Source of the DNA: a virus
IMG/VR virus record: IMGVR_UViG_3300028025_006607
Span: 1-40,042 of that record
Direction: 5' to 3' (one strand)
Length of the DNA: 40,042 nt
Below are positions 8,939 to 15,661 of this stretch, piece by piece. The position numbers were made by a program, and so were the translations under genes. Positions within the stretch are counted from its first letter, which is position 1; every line of letters starts with the position of its first letter. A model generated the notes under the pieces. The model saw nothing but the letters and a program-made list of their open reading frames with translations, made no database searches and was not told the DNA's origin.

Positions 8939-10656
8939 AGTGTTAGTTCTCCTTTTAATACTTTGTTCATGTGCATGTTAGCAAATAAAGCTGATTCTTG
9001 AATAATACGTTGACCTGATAAAGTAATGGATTCGCTTAAAATTACATTACCATATCGGAATGACCCTAAAGCAGTAGCACCATACAATGAGTTTAATAAG
9101 ATTTTCATTGTGTGTTGCATTAGGTGGAATTTTTCCCCGTCTGCTTTGTTACCTAATTTATAGGCCGTTTTCATTTTATTTTTGTAAATAACTCGTTCCT
9201 CAAACCATTTTGCTAGGATGGTTTTTAAAACCGAGTCAAAATCTGTTCTGTACATTACCCCATTCGCTGAGAGAGAGAGATTAGATGATTCGATAAAAGA
9301 TATAATATCTTTTACTCTCATTTGAACTGTTTTACGTTTAGCGTTTTGGATGGTAAAAGTAAGGTCTGGATCCATTTTTTTTAGATCATTCAAACCATAG
9401 CGGCAGTTGAAAATTTCTTTGTTTTCAACTACTACTCTTTCATTAGGTACTAAAATTCGACCTACTAATGTTTCTTTACCAATGTTTAGAGACATGATAA
9501 TAGAGGGGTATAGTGAGGTTAAATCCTCGTCAAACATGTAGTTATACAGACCTGCTTGAGGGCAAAACAAATAACCACCTGCATAATTCTTTTTAATAAT
9601 AGGGGTGCGATCGCGAGCTGGTGGGATAATGTTCTGAGATAACAAATAAGCCGAAATAGCACCATCGTGAATCATACTATTCTTATAAACGTCCGAATAG
9701 TTGATTTTACCTTTGTGGGCTAGGTTTTTAGTTAAAGGGAGATATTGGAATTTCTCGTCTAATGCTTTTAAAATTTCTACGTCTCGAAAGTTGTAAGCAA
9801 TAAACTTTTGTTTGTCTTCTCTAAACAAGCGATCTAAACTACCCTCGTACTCGATTTTTTCTAAACCAACGTATTTTTTTCCTAATGCATCTAATTTGAA
9901 AGAAGGTTCATCTCTAAAGCTAAACTTTTTATGTAGCTTCATATAATCCAAAGACTCGGTACCTGCTATCTTCAACCAACCATCTCGGTTCCATTCACTC
10001 TCATCTACTACAATTCCGATAGGAGATAGCATATTAGCTACTTCTTGATCGAATACATTGCAAAGGCGATAGTACAAGTAGGGTATGTCAAAGTAGTCGC
10101 TATTGTAACCAACTAAAATATCTGGGTTGATGTTACGAAGATGATTCAAAAAAGATTCGAGTAATTGTTTCTCAGTTTTAACTGGGATGATTTCTCGATT
10201 ATCTTCTTGTGCTTGTTGGAGTTCTCCCTTTTTGTCTAGGATAAGGATTTTCCATTCATCTTTTTGACGGTGCCACCAAGCTATAGAAGTGATAGGTTTT
10301 GGAGCGCTGCGGATATAATCTTCGGTAAGCGCACCCCCCATTTCACACTCTATATCAAAAAATACCTCTTGGTGAGTAACAGATGGTTCGTCATTTGCCC
10401 CGTACATATCCACTAGAAACCTTTGATAAGGTCGCATGTCGTGAAGGTGTAGATTGGGATTATCTTTTGTCCATCGAGTTACTTTACGAAGTGATTCTTG
10501 TCTTAGACCCCTAATGTTTCGATGGGCATCATGATCACTACACTCCTCGTAGGCATGGTAGTTCCAGACCATTACCTGGTAACCACCATCGTCCCACAAG
10601 TGAACTCTGTAGTTGTTATCCTTAAGGGGTTGAACAAAACAAGATTTATAACTCAT
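8935..10656 (-). CDS. DNA polymerase family B, N-terminal part (3'-5' exonuclease, motifs A and B)
   Basis: The 573-residue protein has the three exonuclease motifs: FFDIECEMGG (Exo I), VGYNSDYFDIPYLYYRL (Exo II) and AYNFRDVEIL (Exo III). It also has polymerase motif A DEDLTSLYPSIIMSLN and motif B KILLNSLYGA. The reading frame then stops after KVLKGELTL, before motif C. The missing motif C and thumb are in the separate gene at 7553-8482. Together they would be the replicative, proofreading polymerase. The upstream MazG-like gene ends at the same base where this starts. All catalytic motifs are intact, so the split looks functional rather than decayed. Confidence 0.93.
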   Translation of the reverse strand: MSYKSCFVQPLKDNNYRVHLWDDGGYQVMVWNYHAYEECSDHDAHRNIRGLRQESLRKVTRWTKDNPNLHLHDMRPYQRFLVDMYGANDEPSVTHQEVFFDIECEMGGALTEDYIRSAPKPITSIAWWHRQKDEWKILILDKKGELQQAQEDNREIIPVKTEKQLLESFLNHLRNINPDILVGYNSDYFDIPYLYYRLCNVFDQEVANMLSPIGIVVDESEWNRDGWLKIAGTESLDYMKLHKKFSFRDEPSFKLDALGKKYVGLEKIEYEGSLDRLFREDKQKFIAYNFRDVEILKALDEKFQYLPLTKNLAHKGKINYSDVYKNSMIHDGAISAYLLSQNIIPPARDRTPIIKKNYAGGYLFCPQAGLYNYMFDEDLTSLYPSIIMSLNIGKETLVGRILVPNERVVVENKEIFNCRYGLNDLKKMDPDLTFTIQNAKRKTVQMRVKDIISFIESSNLSLSANGVMYRTDFDSVLKTILAKWFEERVIYKNKMKTAYKLGNKADGEKFHLMQHTMKILLNSLYGATALGSFRYGNVILSESITLSGQRIIQESALFANMHMNKVLKGELTL

Positions 10657-11276
10657 TATTTAAAGAATTGCTTCAGATCTGGTTTAAAGTAATTGATTGA
10701 TTTCATTACTTTACGGTCTCGGCTACGATATACAACATACTTGTCACCAACCTGTTCGAAATGACAAGGTTCGCCTTGCTCTTGGGAACGAACTTCAACA
10801 GTCTTTTCTGCCTCCTCTTTAGTTCCGCAAGCCTTAGATAGATTTGACGCTTGTACTTCCATGTAAGCCGGCCAAATTTTAGACTTAAGACCATGAAGCA
10901 TAGTACCGTTCCCAAGGGAAACGTAAGCAATGTCGCACAACGCATCCAAAACTTCGACGATGTCTCCATTTTCGCAAGCTTGTTTATACTCTTCAAGTTC
11001 TTCAAGAACGAAGTTGTATACGAACTCCCATTCAGCTCGATTTGTGGGTATTTGGGGGGCATAGTTGTTGGGTTTATTCATTAGTGCATTAAACTCTTCT
11101 ACCTCACTAACAAATGGGACGTACTGCCCTTCAAATAGTTTAGCAATACGTGCTGAGGTAACCTCGGACCAATCCATTTCGGGGTTGCGGGTTGCCTCAT
11201 CTCGATCCGAGAATGAGCGGAGCATTCCAATACTATTGATTAGTTCAATCTGGATAAGTTCTTGTAAGTGATTCAT
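10656..11276 (-). CDS. MazG-like nucleotide pyrophosphohydrolase
   Basis: The 206-residue protein carries the MazG/PRA-PH all-alpha NTP-pyrophosphohydrolase signature: VLEELEEYKQACENGD (E-x2-E) followed by EVLDALCDIAYVSLGNG (E-x2-D), then EVQASNLSKACGTKEEA, typical of phage phosphoribosyl-ATP-pyrophosphohydrolase-like proteins. It would hydrolyse an NTP or modified dNTP to the monophosphate. A role in clearing unmodified or unwanted nucleotides fits the DNA-modification genes upstream, but that is inference. The N-terminal 80 residues are a helical extension. Confidence 0.8.
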   Translation of the reverse strand: MNHLQELIQIELINSIGMLRSFSDRDEATRNPEMDWSEVTSARIAKLFEGQYVPFVSEVEEFNALMNKPNNYAPQIPTNRAEWEFVYNFVLEELEEYKQACENGDIVEVLDALCDIAYVSLGNGTMLHGLKSKIWPAYMEVQASNLSKACGTKEEAEKTVEVRSQEQGEPCHFEQVGDKYVVYRSRDRKVMKSINYFKPDLKQFFK

Positions 11277-11454
11277 ATTTGTTTTGTTGGGTTAAATGAC
11301 GATAAAAACGCTCGCTTACTACATTAGTCCAGGTGTGGATTCGACCCTCACTAAAACTGTTTTTTTGTTTTGGGTCGATTAGTATTTGAAGATTACCTTG
11401 TAGTTCAGCTACAATCAAGCGTTTGATTTCTTCTTCAGATAGAGATATTTCCAT
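11245..11454 (-). CDS. Small protein of unknown function
   Basis: The 69-residue protein has an amphipathic helix at the start (LSEEEIKRLIVAELQGNLQI) and a mixed C-terminal half with SFSEGRIHTWTNVVSERF. It is not recognised. It overlaps folE by 20 bases at its start and the MazG-like gene by 32 bases at its end, in a different frame from each, so it fits the operon style seen throughout. Confidence 0.55.
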   Translation of the reverse strand: MEISLSEEEIKRLIVAELQGNLQILIDPKQKNSFSEGRIHTWTNVVSERFYRHLTQQNKYESLTRTYPD

Positions 11455-12139
11455 TGTTAATTTTTAGTGAATCAAAAAATTCTTGGCGAGCTTGGTTACT
11501 GTTATCCATAAACACACCAGATGCTTTAGTAGTTACCATTGCTGCACCTTGGTGGTTAATACCTCGGCAAGATACACAATTGTGTGATGCAACCACAGTT
11601 ACAATAACACCCTTATTATTCTCACAAACTTTATCTACTGCTTGGTGAATAGCTGAGGTAAGTTGCTCTTGGATAGCACCTCTACGACCAAAATGTTCTA
11701 CAATTCGATTCAGTTTAGATAATCCAATTACACGGCCATTATCTCCAGCTACATAACCAATGTGTACTACACCACGAATTGTTTGGTGGTGGTGTGAACA
11801 CATTGAGGTAAGTTGAATGTTACGTTCAATGACAATTCCATCATAACCATCACTTGGGAATGAGGTGATCTCTGTAAAGTTGTTGTAACGACCTTTCCAC
11901 AAATCGTTTACGTATGCTTTAGCTACGCGACGAGGTGTCTCCATTGAGTTAGGATCGTTTTGCCAATCACATTTTAGAGCAGTAAGAAACTTTCCAAAAT
12001 GTTCTGCTGCTTCATCAATCATTTGATCCTTTTGTTCTTGGGAGAGTGGAAAATCTCCGGCTACACCATTTGCGAACCCTGCTGGTACACATTCAATGTC
12101 GTTGTATTTCTTACGACGCTTGTTTTCAATATTTTCCAT
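11435..12139 (-). CDS. folE: GTP cyclohydrolase I
   Basis: The protein, 234 residues from ATG 12139, catalyses GTP to 7,8-dihydroneopterin triphosphate, the first step of 7-deazaguanine synthesis. The zinc and active-site motifs are visible: QLTSMCSHHHQTIRGVVHIG (Cys and His ligands), GLSKLNRIVEHFGRRGAIQE and ASHNCVSCRGINHQGA (the second Cys ligand). ATG 12139 is chosen over the upstream ATG at 12184 because the extra 15 residues overlap the upstream gene, and because the promoter-like element at 12155-12186 sits just before 12139. QueD, QueE and QueC encoded nearby would carry the product on to preQ0. Confidence 0.94.
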   Translation of the reverse strand: MENIENKRRKKYNDIECVPAGFANGVAGDFPLSQEQKDQMIDEAAEHFGKFLTALKCDWQNDPNSMETPRRVAKAYVNDLWKGRYNNFTEITSFPSDGYDGIVIERNIQLTSMCSHHHQTIRGVVHIGYVAGDNGRVIGLSKLNRIVEHFGRRGAIQEQLTSAIHQAVDKVCENNKGVIVTVVASHNCVSCRGINHQGAAMVTTKASGVFMDNSNQARQEFFDSLKINNGNISI

Positions 12140-12154
12140 ATAACTTATTTTACG

Positions 12155-12186
12155 TAAATATACGAAACAATTTTTACAAAGCAAAA
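12155..12186 (-). promoter_or_regulatory. Promoter-like element before folE
   Basis: On the minus strand TTTTGC is followed by TTTCG and TATATTTA in the same register as five other elements in the window. It spans the stop codon of the upstream phosphoribosyltransferase gene. The folE ATG lies 16 bases downstream. It would let folE and the genes below be transcribed separately from the upstream que genes. Confidence 0.6.
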
Positions 12187-12698
12187 ATTGACTTCAAATT
12201 TCTTTTATAACCTCCAGTTGAATCCATCCCATAACCAATCAGCCATTCATCTTCACATTCAAAAACGTATCTAAATGAGGCTACATAACTGTGTGATTCA
12301 ATAGGTTTAAACTCGTTTTTAGCTCGTTTAACTAAAGTAACAATATTGATTGTTTTAGCTCCTTTTAAATTAAAGTATTTAGCTAAAAATTTCATTGTTT
12401 CCCCTGAATCGAAAATATCATCTACAAGGTAAACGTGTTTTCCTTGCACTGATGTTTCAACGTCTTTAGTTAGATTAATACTACCTCGTTCTTTACCTGA
12501 ATATGATTTAACTCGAATAAAGTCACATTCTACATCAATATCTATGTTGCGGACTAGATCAGAATAGAACATAAATGCTCCATTTAATATTCCAACCATT
12601 ACAACTGGTGTAGCATCGTTAGCATGCTCACGAGAAATTTGTTGAGCAATAATTTTAGTTTTAATGTCTATATTATGTGCTGAATATAACTCAACCAT
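12174..12698 (-). CDS. Hypoxanthine phosphoribosyltransferase-like protein
   Basis: The protein is 174 residues from ATG 12698. It has the PRTase core: VVMVGILNGAFMFYSDLVR (loop I), FIRVKSYSGKERG (the flexible loop region) and the PRPP-binding motif VYLVDDIFDSGETM, then LVKRAKNE and WLIGYGMDSTGGY as in HPRT. It would join hypoxanthine or guanine to PRPP, giving IMP or GMP. In this cluster it could feed the GTP pool used by FolE; that is inference. ATG 12698 is preferred over 12728 because it overlaps the stop of the small upstream gene and begins the conserved domain. Confidence 0.85.
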   Translation of the reverse strand: MVELYSAHNIDIKTKIIAQQISREHANDATPVVMVGILNGAFMFYSDLVRNIDIDVECDFIRVKSYSGKERGSINLTKDVETSVQGKHVYLVDDIFDSGETMKFLAKYFNLKGAKTINIVTLVKRAKNEFKPIESHSYVASFRYVFECEDEWLIGYGMDSTGGYKRNLKSIFAL

Positions 12699-12825
12699 TT
12701 TTTTTACATTTTTTACAAATCCAAACAAAGTGAGGAATACTCCAATTATTCCTCTCTACTTTAACTCCTGTTTTGAATGTTATAAATTCTAAACAATCGT
12801 GACATACTATCTTTTCAGATTTCAT
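12691..12825 (-). CDS. Small zinc-ribbon-like protein (44 aa)
   Basis: A 44-codon frame from ATG 12825 to TGA 12691 has two Cys-x2-Cys knuckles, VCHDC near the start and ICKKC at the end, 28 residues apart, with aromatic residues between. This is the form of a minimal zinc ribbon. The start overlaps the preceding stop and the end overlaps the ATG of the phosphoribosyltransferase, and it fills an otherwise empty gap, which supports it as a real gene. The role is unknown. Confidence 0.6.
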   Translation of the reverse strand: MKSEKIVCHDCLEFITFKTGVKVERNNWSIPHFVWICKKCKKNG

Positions 12826-12994
12826 TACTATAAATAAATTCAAATGTTTCGTTTTCTTTAAAAGTTTTTAGACCACTATTACCTATGTAAGATAAAGAGT
12901 AACCATATATTTCTAAAGCTTTAATTACCGTTGCGGGTTCAATTATATTATTGGTCCATAAGGTCCAGAGGATTTGAAGATATTGATCAGGCAT
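12815..12994 (-). CDS. Small protein of unknown function (59 aa)
   Basis: A 59-codon frame begins at ATG 12994, overlapping the SET gene stop in a TAATG, and ends at TGA 12815 inside the zinc-ribbon gene. The product is helical at the N-terminus (YLQILWTLWTNNIIEPATVI) with a beta-like C-terminal part and no known motif. Support comes from the tight overlaps at both ends and the lack of any other frame in the gap. Confidence 0.55.
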   Translation of the reverse strand: MPDQYLQILWTLWTNNIIEPATVIKALEIYGYSLSYIGNSGLKTFKENETFEFIYSNEI

Positions 12995-13383
12995 TATTTT
13001 CGTTCAATATTTGGATGGTTTTTCCAATAACCTTCTCCATAGTTAGTACAAATTTCTTCTCCGACTTCTATATCTCTAAGAGCTATAAATTTACAAGTAT
13101 TTTTTTTAACATCAAAAAACCAAGTAGCATTATTTTGATCTGAGTGATTATAGATACAACCATAACCTAAAGGTATAGTTTCAATAAATATACCATCTGA
13201 ATAGGTGTCGTGGTTGTGTTTAAAAGAGTAATCAGGGAATGCCATTCTATGTTCACTAGAAAGTGATAGAACAGGGCATTCCTCAATTATTTCTCCTTCA
13301 CAAATAACTTCTTTAGCAAAAACTCCTAGCCCATGTATTGAGCTACTTCGCATTATAACTTTATGAGCTATTTTAACTACCAT
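12994..13383 (-). CDS. SET domain protein, putative lysine methyltransferase
   Basis: The 129-residue protein is a compact SET domain. It has SSIHGLGVFAKEVICEGEII at the N-terminus (the x-G-x-G SAM-binding loop), YNHSDQNNATW (the NHS motif of the pseudoknot) and FIALRDIEVGEEICTNYGEGYW (the GEE...YG motif with the catalytic Tyr). Family members transfer methyl groups from S-adenosylmethionine to protein lysines. There is no post-SET cysteine cluster. It sits among 7-deazaguanine genes, 2 bases after queE. The target could be a host or phage protein; the sequence gives no hint. Confidence 0.87.
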   Translation of the reverse strand: MVVKIAHKVIMRSSSIHGLGVFAKEVICEGEIIEECPVLSLSSEHRMAFPDYSFKHNHDTYSDGIFIETIPLGYGCIYNHSDQNNATWFFDVKKNTCKFIALRDIEVGEEICTNYGEGYWKNHPNIERK

Positions 13384-13385
13384 GA

Positions 13386-14177
13386 TTAAACTTCTCTTTT
13401 TGTATCAAATGCAATTATGTGTTCACGGCCTGTAAAGTTGTACATATTTTCAGTACACCAATTAATTACCATAGGGTAAACACGGATTAGCTCTTCACGA
13501 TTATCACCAGGAGGCATAACCCAAATCTTATCTTTAGGTACCTCTAACTCATCCATAAATGCTCTAATTTCAGTCCAAACATCTGGACGTTCAACTGGGT
13601 TAACTACTACTTTCATGTGGTAGTCTGAGTGGTAAGCCATTGACTTTTTAATTGCATCTTTATTTAAACGCAAACTATTATGCTTATCAATCATTTTTTG
13701 GTCAGTAACTGAACCTTTTGGGGTTAGTACTCCTAAAACTGGGATAGAGTTTTTAAATTTGGGACTGAAGCTAACTAATCCAATAGGGTAATCAGTTTCA
13801 ACAAAATGACTTCCTTCCGTTTCAATAGTAATTATAATCCCACGTTCATTTGCAAAATGTGTTAATTCATTTACTAGTTTAGGCCACATTGTAGGTGAAC
13901 CCCCAGTTAACATCATTTCTTTAATTTCAGGATTAGCATCATACATCGCTACAATATCATTAAAACTATAACGAGCTTTTTCAGGATGAATAGATGTGTA
14001 AAAAGAATCACACCATCCACCTTCACCAAAATAACAGCGGTGGGTGCAACCCGTTGTACGAACCGCAACTGTGGGACGACCTGCTCTACTACCTTCACTT
14101 TGGATACAAGTATAAAGTTCTATTACACCTGCTAATTTTGCCTTTTCGGCTTCTGTCATTCTAGGAATTTGACTCAT
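13386..14177 (-). CDS. queE: 7-carboxy-7-deazaguanine synthase (radical SAM), QueE
   Basis: The 263-residue radical SAM enzyme would convert 6-carboxytetrahydropterin to 7-carboxy-7-deazaguanine. It starts with VIELYTCIQSEGSRAGRPT, the QueE substrate-loop motif (QGEG-like), then VAVRTTGCTHRC, EMMLTGGSPTMWPKLVNEL and IITIETEGSHF, followed by LVSFSPKFKN as in QueE. The cluster cysteines are Cys44, Cys48 and Cys56, a C-x3-C-x7-C spacing rather than the common C-x3-C-x2-C. The start overlaps the end of the HNH gene by 17 bases. The assignment is firm from the order of motifs and from the QueD and QueC genes nearby. Confidence 0.92.
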   Translation of the reverse strand: MSQIPRMTEAEKAKLAGVIELYTCIQSEGSRAGRPTVAVRTTGCTHRCYFGEGGWCDSFYTSIHPEKARYSFNDIVAMYDANPEIKEMMLTGGSPTMWPKLVNELTHFANERGIIITIETEGSHFVETDYPIGLVSFSPKFKNSIPVLGVLTPKGSVTDQKMIDKHNSLRLNKDAIKKSMAYHSDYHMKVVVNPVERPDVWTEIRAFMDELEVPKDKIWVMPPGDNREELIRVYPMVINWCTENMYNFTGREHIIAFDTKREV

Positions 14178-14529
14178 AATTAAATTTTAAATACTCTTCA
14201 AATGTAGTGATTCTTTTTTGTCTTTCCAAGTGATGATATTCAGCATGGCAGTTTCTACAAAGGGGCACACATTTTCTAATTTCTTTTTTTATACGTTCAA
14301 TACTATAAGCGTTGTATTGTAAATTTGTAACTCCTATTTCTTTAGTTTTAGGATCTAAATGATGAAATTCTATTAAGTACCATCTATCAAGATGACATTT
14401 CATACATTTTAATCTTTTTCTAACTCTTGTTATAAATTCTTTATTTCGCTTTTCGTAAGATTTTTTATGTTTTTTTGCTTTAGCACTATTTTCGGCATAA
14501 TACTTAGCATGATATTCTTTTGTTCCCAT
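14161..14529 (-). CDS. HNH endonuclease
   Basis: The protein is 122 residues from ATG 14529. A basic N-terminal half (KAKKHKKSYEKRNKEFITRV) precedes an HNH fold with zinc knuckles: LKCMKCHLDRW, then LIEFHHLDPKTKE (the catalytic HH), and CVPLCRNCHAEYHH. Such free-standing HNH genes are usually homing endonucleases in phages. It lies between queD and queE and is cut off from queD by the hairpin at 14541-14574, as expected for an inserted selfish gene. ATG 14529 is chosen because the ATG at 14556 lies inside that hairpin. Confidence 0.87.
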   Translation of the reverse strand: MGTKEYHAKYYAENSAKAKKHKKSYEKRNKEFITRVRKRLKCMKCHLDRWYLIEFHHLDPKTKEIGVTNLQYNAYSIERIKKEIRKCVPLCRNCHAEYHHLERQKRITTFEEYLKFNYESNS

Positions 14530-14540
14530 GGTTATAAATA

Positions 14541-14574
14541 TTAAGGGGGTTTCCAAAATATTGGTCCCCCTTAA
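14541..14574 (-). terminator. Strong hairpin, probable terminator after queD
   Basis: A perfect 9-bp stem (TTAAGGGGG with CCCCCTTAA) encloses a second 4-bp stem (CCAA with TTGG). On the minus strand it follows the queD stop at 14580 and is followed by an AT-rich stretch. It separates queD from the HNH gene. Confidence 0.7.
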
Positions 14575-14579
14575 ATTTA

Positions 14580-15044
14580 TTATCCTTTATAAAATGCTGT
14601 GTTCTTTTCGTGCTCACGGAATTCAACTTGAATTACCTTTACGCGTCCTTCGGTTTCAATTTGAACAAAATCGTTTAGTTTATTATAAAAATATTCAGCA
14701 AAACGTTCTGCTCCTGTAGCTGGGAGGATTCGAAGTTGGATAACTCCAAATCGTTCCATTGCTTTAAATCCTTCTAGTTCAGGATCATCTTCAGCTACAA
14801 GGGTAGTATGATCTAGCATATAATCCATCCATGCTTTAGGATTCATACCATCAATAGTATTTTTAGCACGTTTCATGCCTCCAAAATCCCAAACCCAGTT
14901 GCGTTCGTCAAGTTCACCTTCAAACCATACTCTAAGGCTTACCCCGTAACCATGTAGGAAACGACAATGAGTTCCTTCAGCTTTCCACTGACGGAATACT
15001 GTTGAATAACCATCAAATACTTTAGTGGATCTAAAACTACCCAT
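14580..15044 (-). CDS. queD: QueD-like 6-carboxytetrahydropterin synthase (variant zinc site)
   Basis: The 154-residue protein belongs to the PTPS/QueD family, which converts dihydroneopterin triphosphate to 6-carboxytetrahydropterin. Visible parts are HCRFLHGYGVSLRVWFEGEL with catalytic Cys27, NWVWDFGGMK, MLDHTTLVAEDDPEL with the Asp-His pair at 78-79, ATGAERFAEYFYNKL and the closing FREHEKNTAFY. Of the three zinc histidines of E. coli QueD, only His31 is kept; the others are Phe17 and Tyr33 by alignment. The FRQ...HCR.LHGY form appears to be a known QueD subfamily of bacteria and phages (from memory). It overlaps the thioredoxin gene by 8 bases. Confidence 0.88.
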   Translation of the reverse strand: MGSFRSTKVFDGYSTVFRQWKAEGTHCRFLHGYGVSLRVWFEGELDERNWVWDFGGMKRAKNTIDGMNPKAWMDYMLDHTTLVAEDDPELEGFKAMERFGVIQLRILPATGAERFAEYFYNKLNDFVQIETEGRVKVIQVEFREHEKNTAFYKG

Positions 15045-15294
15045 TCTTTTGGTTATAAAAGTCGATTACTTGTTGCATTGAACGAACACCTGTAAAACGT
15101 GCTTTTTCTTGTTCGTCTTCTACTAGAATAACTGTAGGAATACTCTTAATACCATAGGTTGTAGCGGCATCTGGGGTGTAGTCTACGTTAAGTTTTTTAA
15201 TAGACATACCTTGTTTAGCTAGTTCGTCCATTACAGGACCGAATTGTTTGCAGGGACCACACCAGTCCGCTGAAAAATACCATAATTGTTTCAT
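15037..15294 (-). CDS. Thioredoxin
   Basis: The 85-residue protein has the thioredoxin active site FSADWCGPCKQFGPVMDEL and the cis-proline segment YGIKSIPTVILV. It is shorter than E. coli thioredoxin (109), missing the first strand and helix. It would reduce disulphides in the cytoplasm and could recycle the phage ribonucleotide reductase encoded at 27-31 kb. The start overlaps the small membrane protein stop as ATGA. Confidence 0.94.
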   Translation of the reverse strand: MKQLWYFSADWCGPCKQFGPVMDELAKQGMSIKKLNVDYTPDAATTYGIKSIPTVILVEDEQEKARFTGVRSMQQVIDFYNQKNG

Positions 15295-15437
15295 TTTTTG
15301 TCTAAAAATTGATAATTAATAAAAAGAAACATAAACGCCGCGGCCATAAACCAATGACGACTTGATGCTTCAACTAATGAGCTTGCTAAAAAGCTCCAAT
15401 GTCCATATCTCAGAACCCAATCTCCAAATTTTTTCAT
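15291..15437 (-). CDS. Small membrane protein (48 aa)
   Basis: A 48-codon frame from ATG 15437 to TGA 15291 is linked by ATGA overlaps to the genes on both sides. The product starts KKFGDWVLRYGHWSFLASS and has one clear membrane segment (HWFMAAAFMFLFINYQFL) with a basic end. Its function is unknown. The double overlap makes it a likely real gene. Confidence 0.62.
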   Translation of the reverse strand: MKKFGDWVLRYGHWSFLASSLVEASSRHWFMAAAFMFLFINYQFLDKK

Positions 15438-15661
15438 ACCAGTTCCTCTAATATTCCTACTATTTCGCTAAATATAAGAACAAAAGCTGCGGTAGCCAAA
15501 TCAAATGGTATAAGAATATAACCAGTTATACGAATACTTGATTTGATAAAACTCATAATCTTATGCCATTTTTGATTAGGCATATGTTTTTGTTCTTCTT
15601 CCCAACGTTCTTTATTTTTACCGTTGAAAATGTCTCTGTAAATATTATTTCTATCGCTCAT
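15434..15661 (-). CDS. Small membrane protein (75 aa)
   Basis: The 75-residue protein has a charged N-terminal half (KNKERWEEEQKHMPNQKWHK) and a C-terminal hydrophobic stretch from about residue 44 (ITGYILIPFDLATAAFVLIF) through a second helix. Its start overlaps queC by 11 bases and its end overlaps the next small membrane gene. The function is unknown. Confidence 0.6.
   Translation of the reverse strand: MSDRNNIYRDIFNGKNKERWEEEQKHMPNQKWHKIMSFIKSSIRITGYILIPFDLATAAFVLIFSEIVGILEELV

Noticed and set aside
8935-8941. Sequencing error creating a false stop in the polymerase
   Set aside because: A single error cannot explain it: about 450 bases of other coding sequence with coupled starts separate the two halves.
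7553-10656. Intein or group I intron explaining the broken polymerase
   Set aside because: The gap encodes separate proteins with their own overlapping starts and stops, there are no intein splice-junction residues (Cys/Ser start, His-Asn end), and no homing endonuclease motif is seen.
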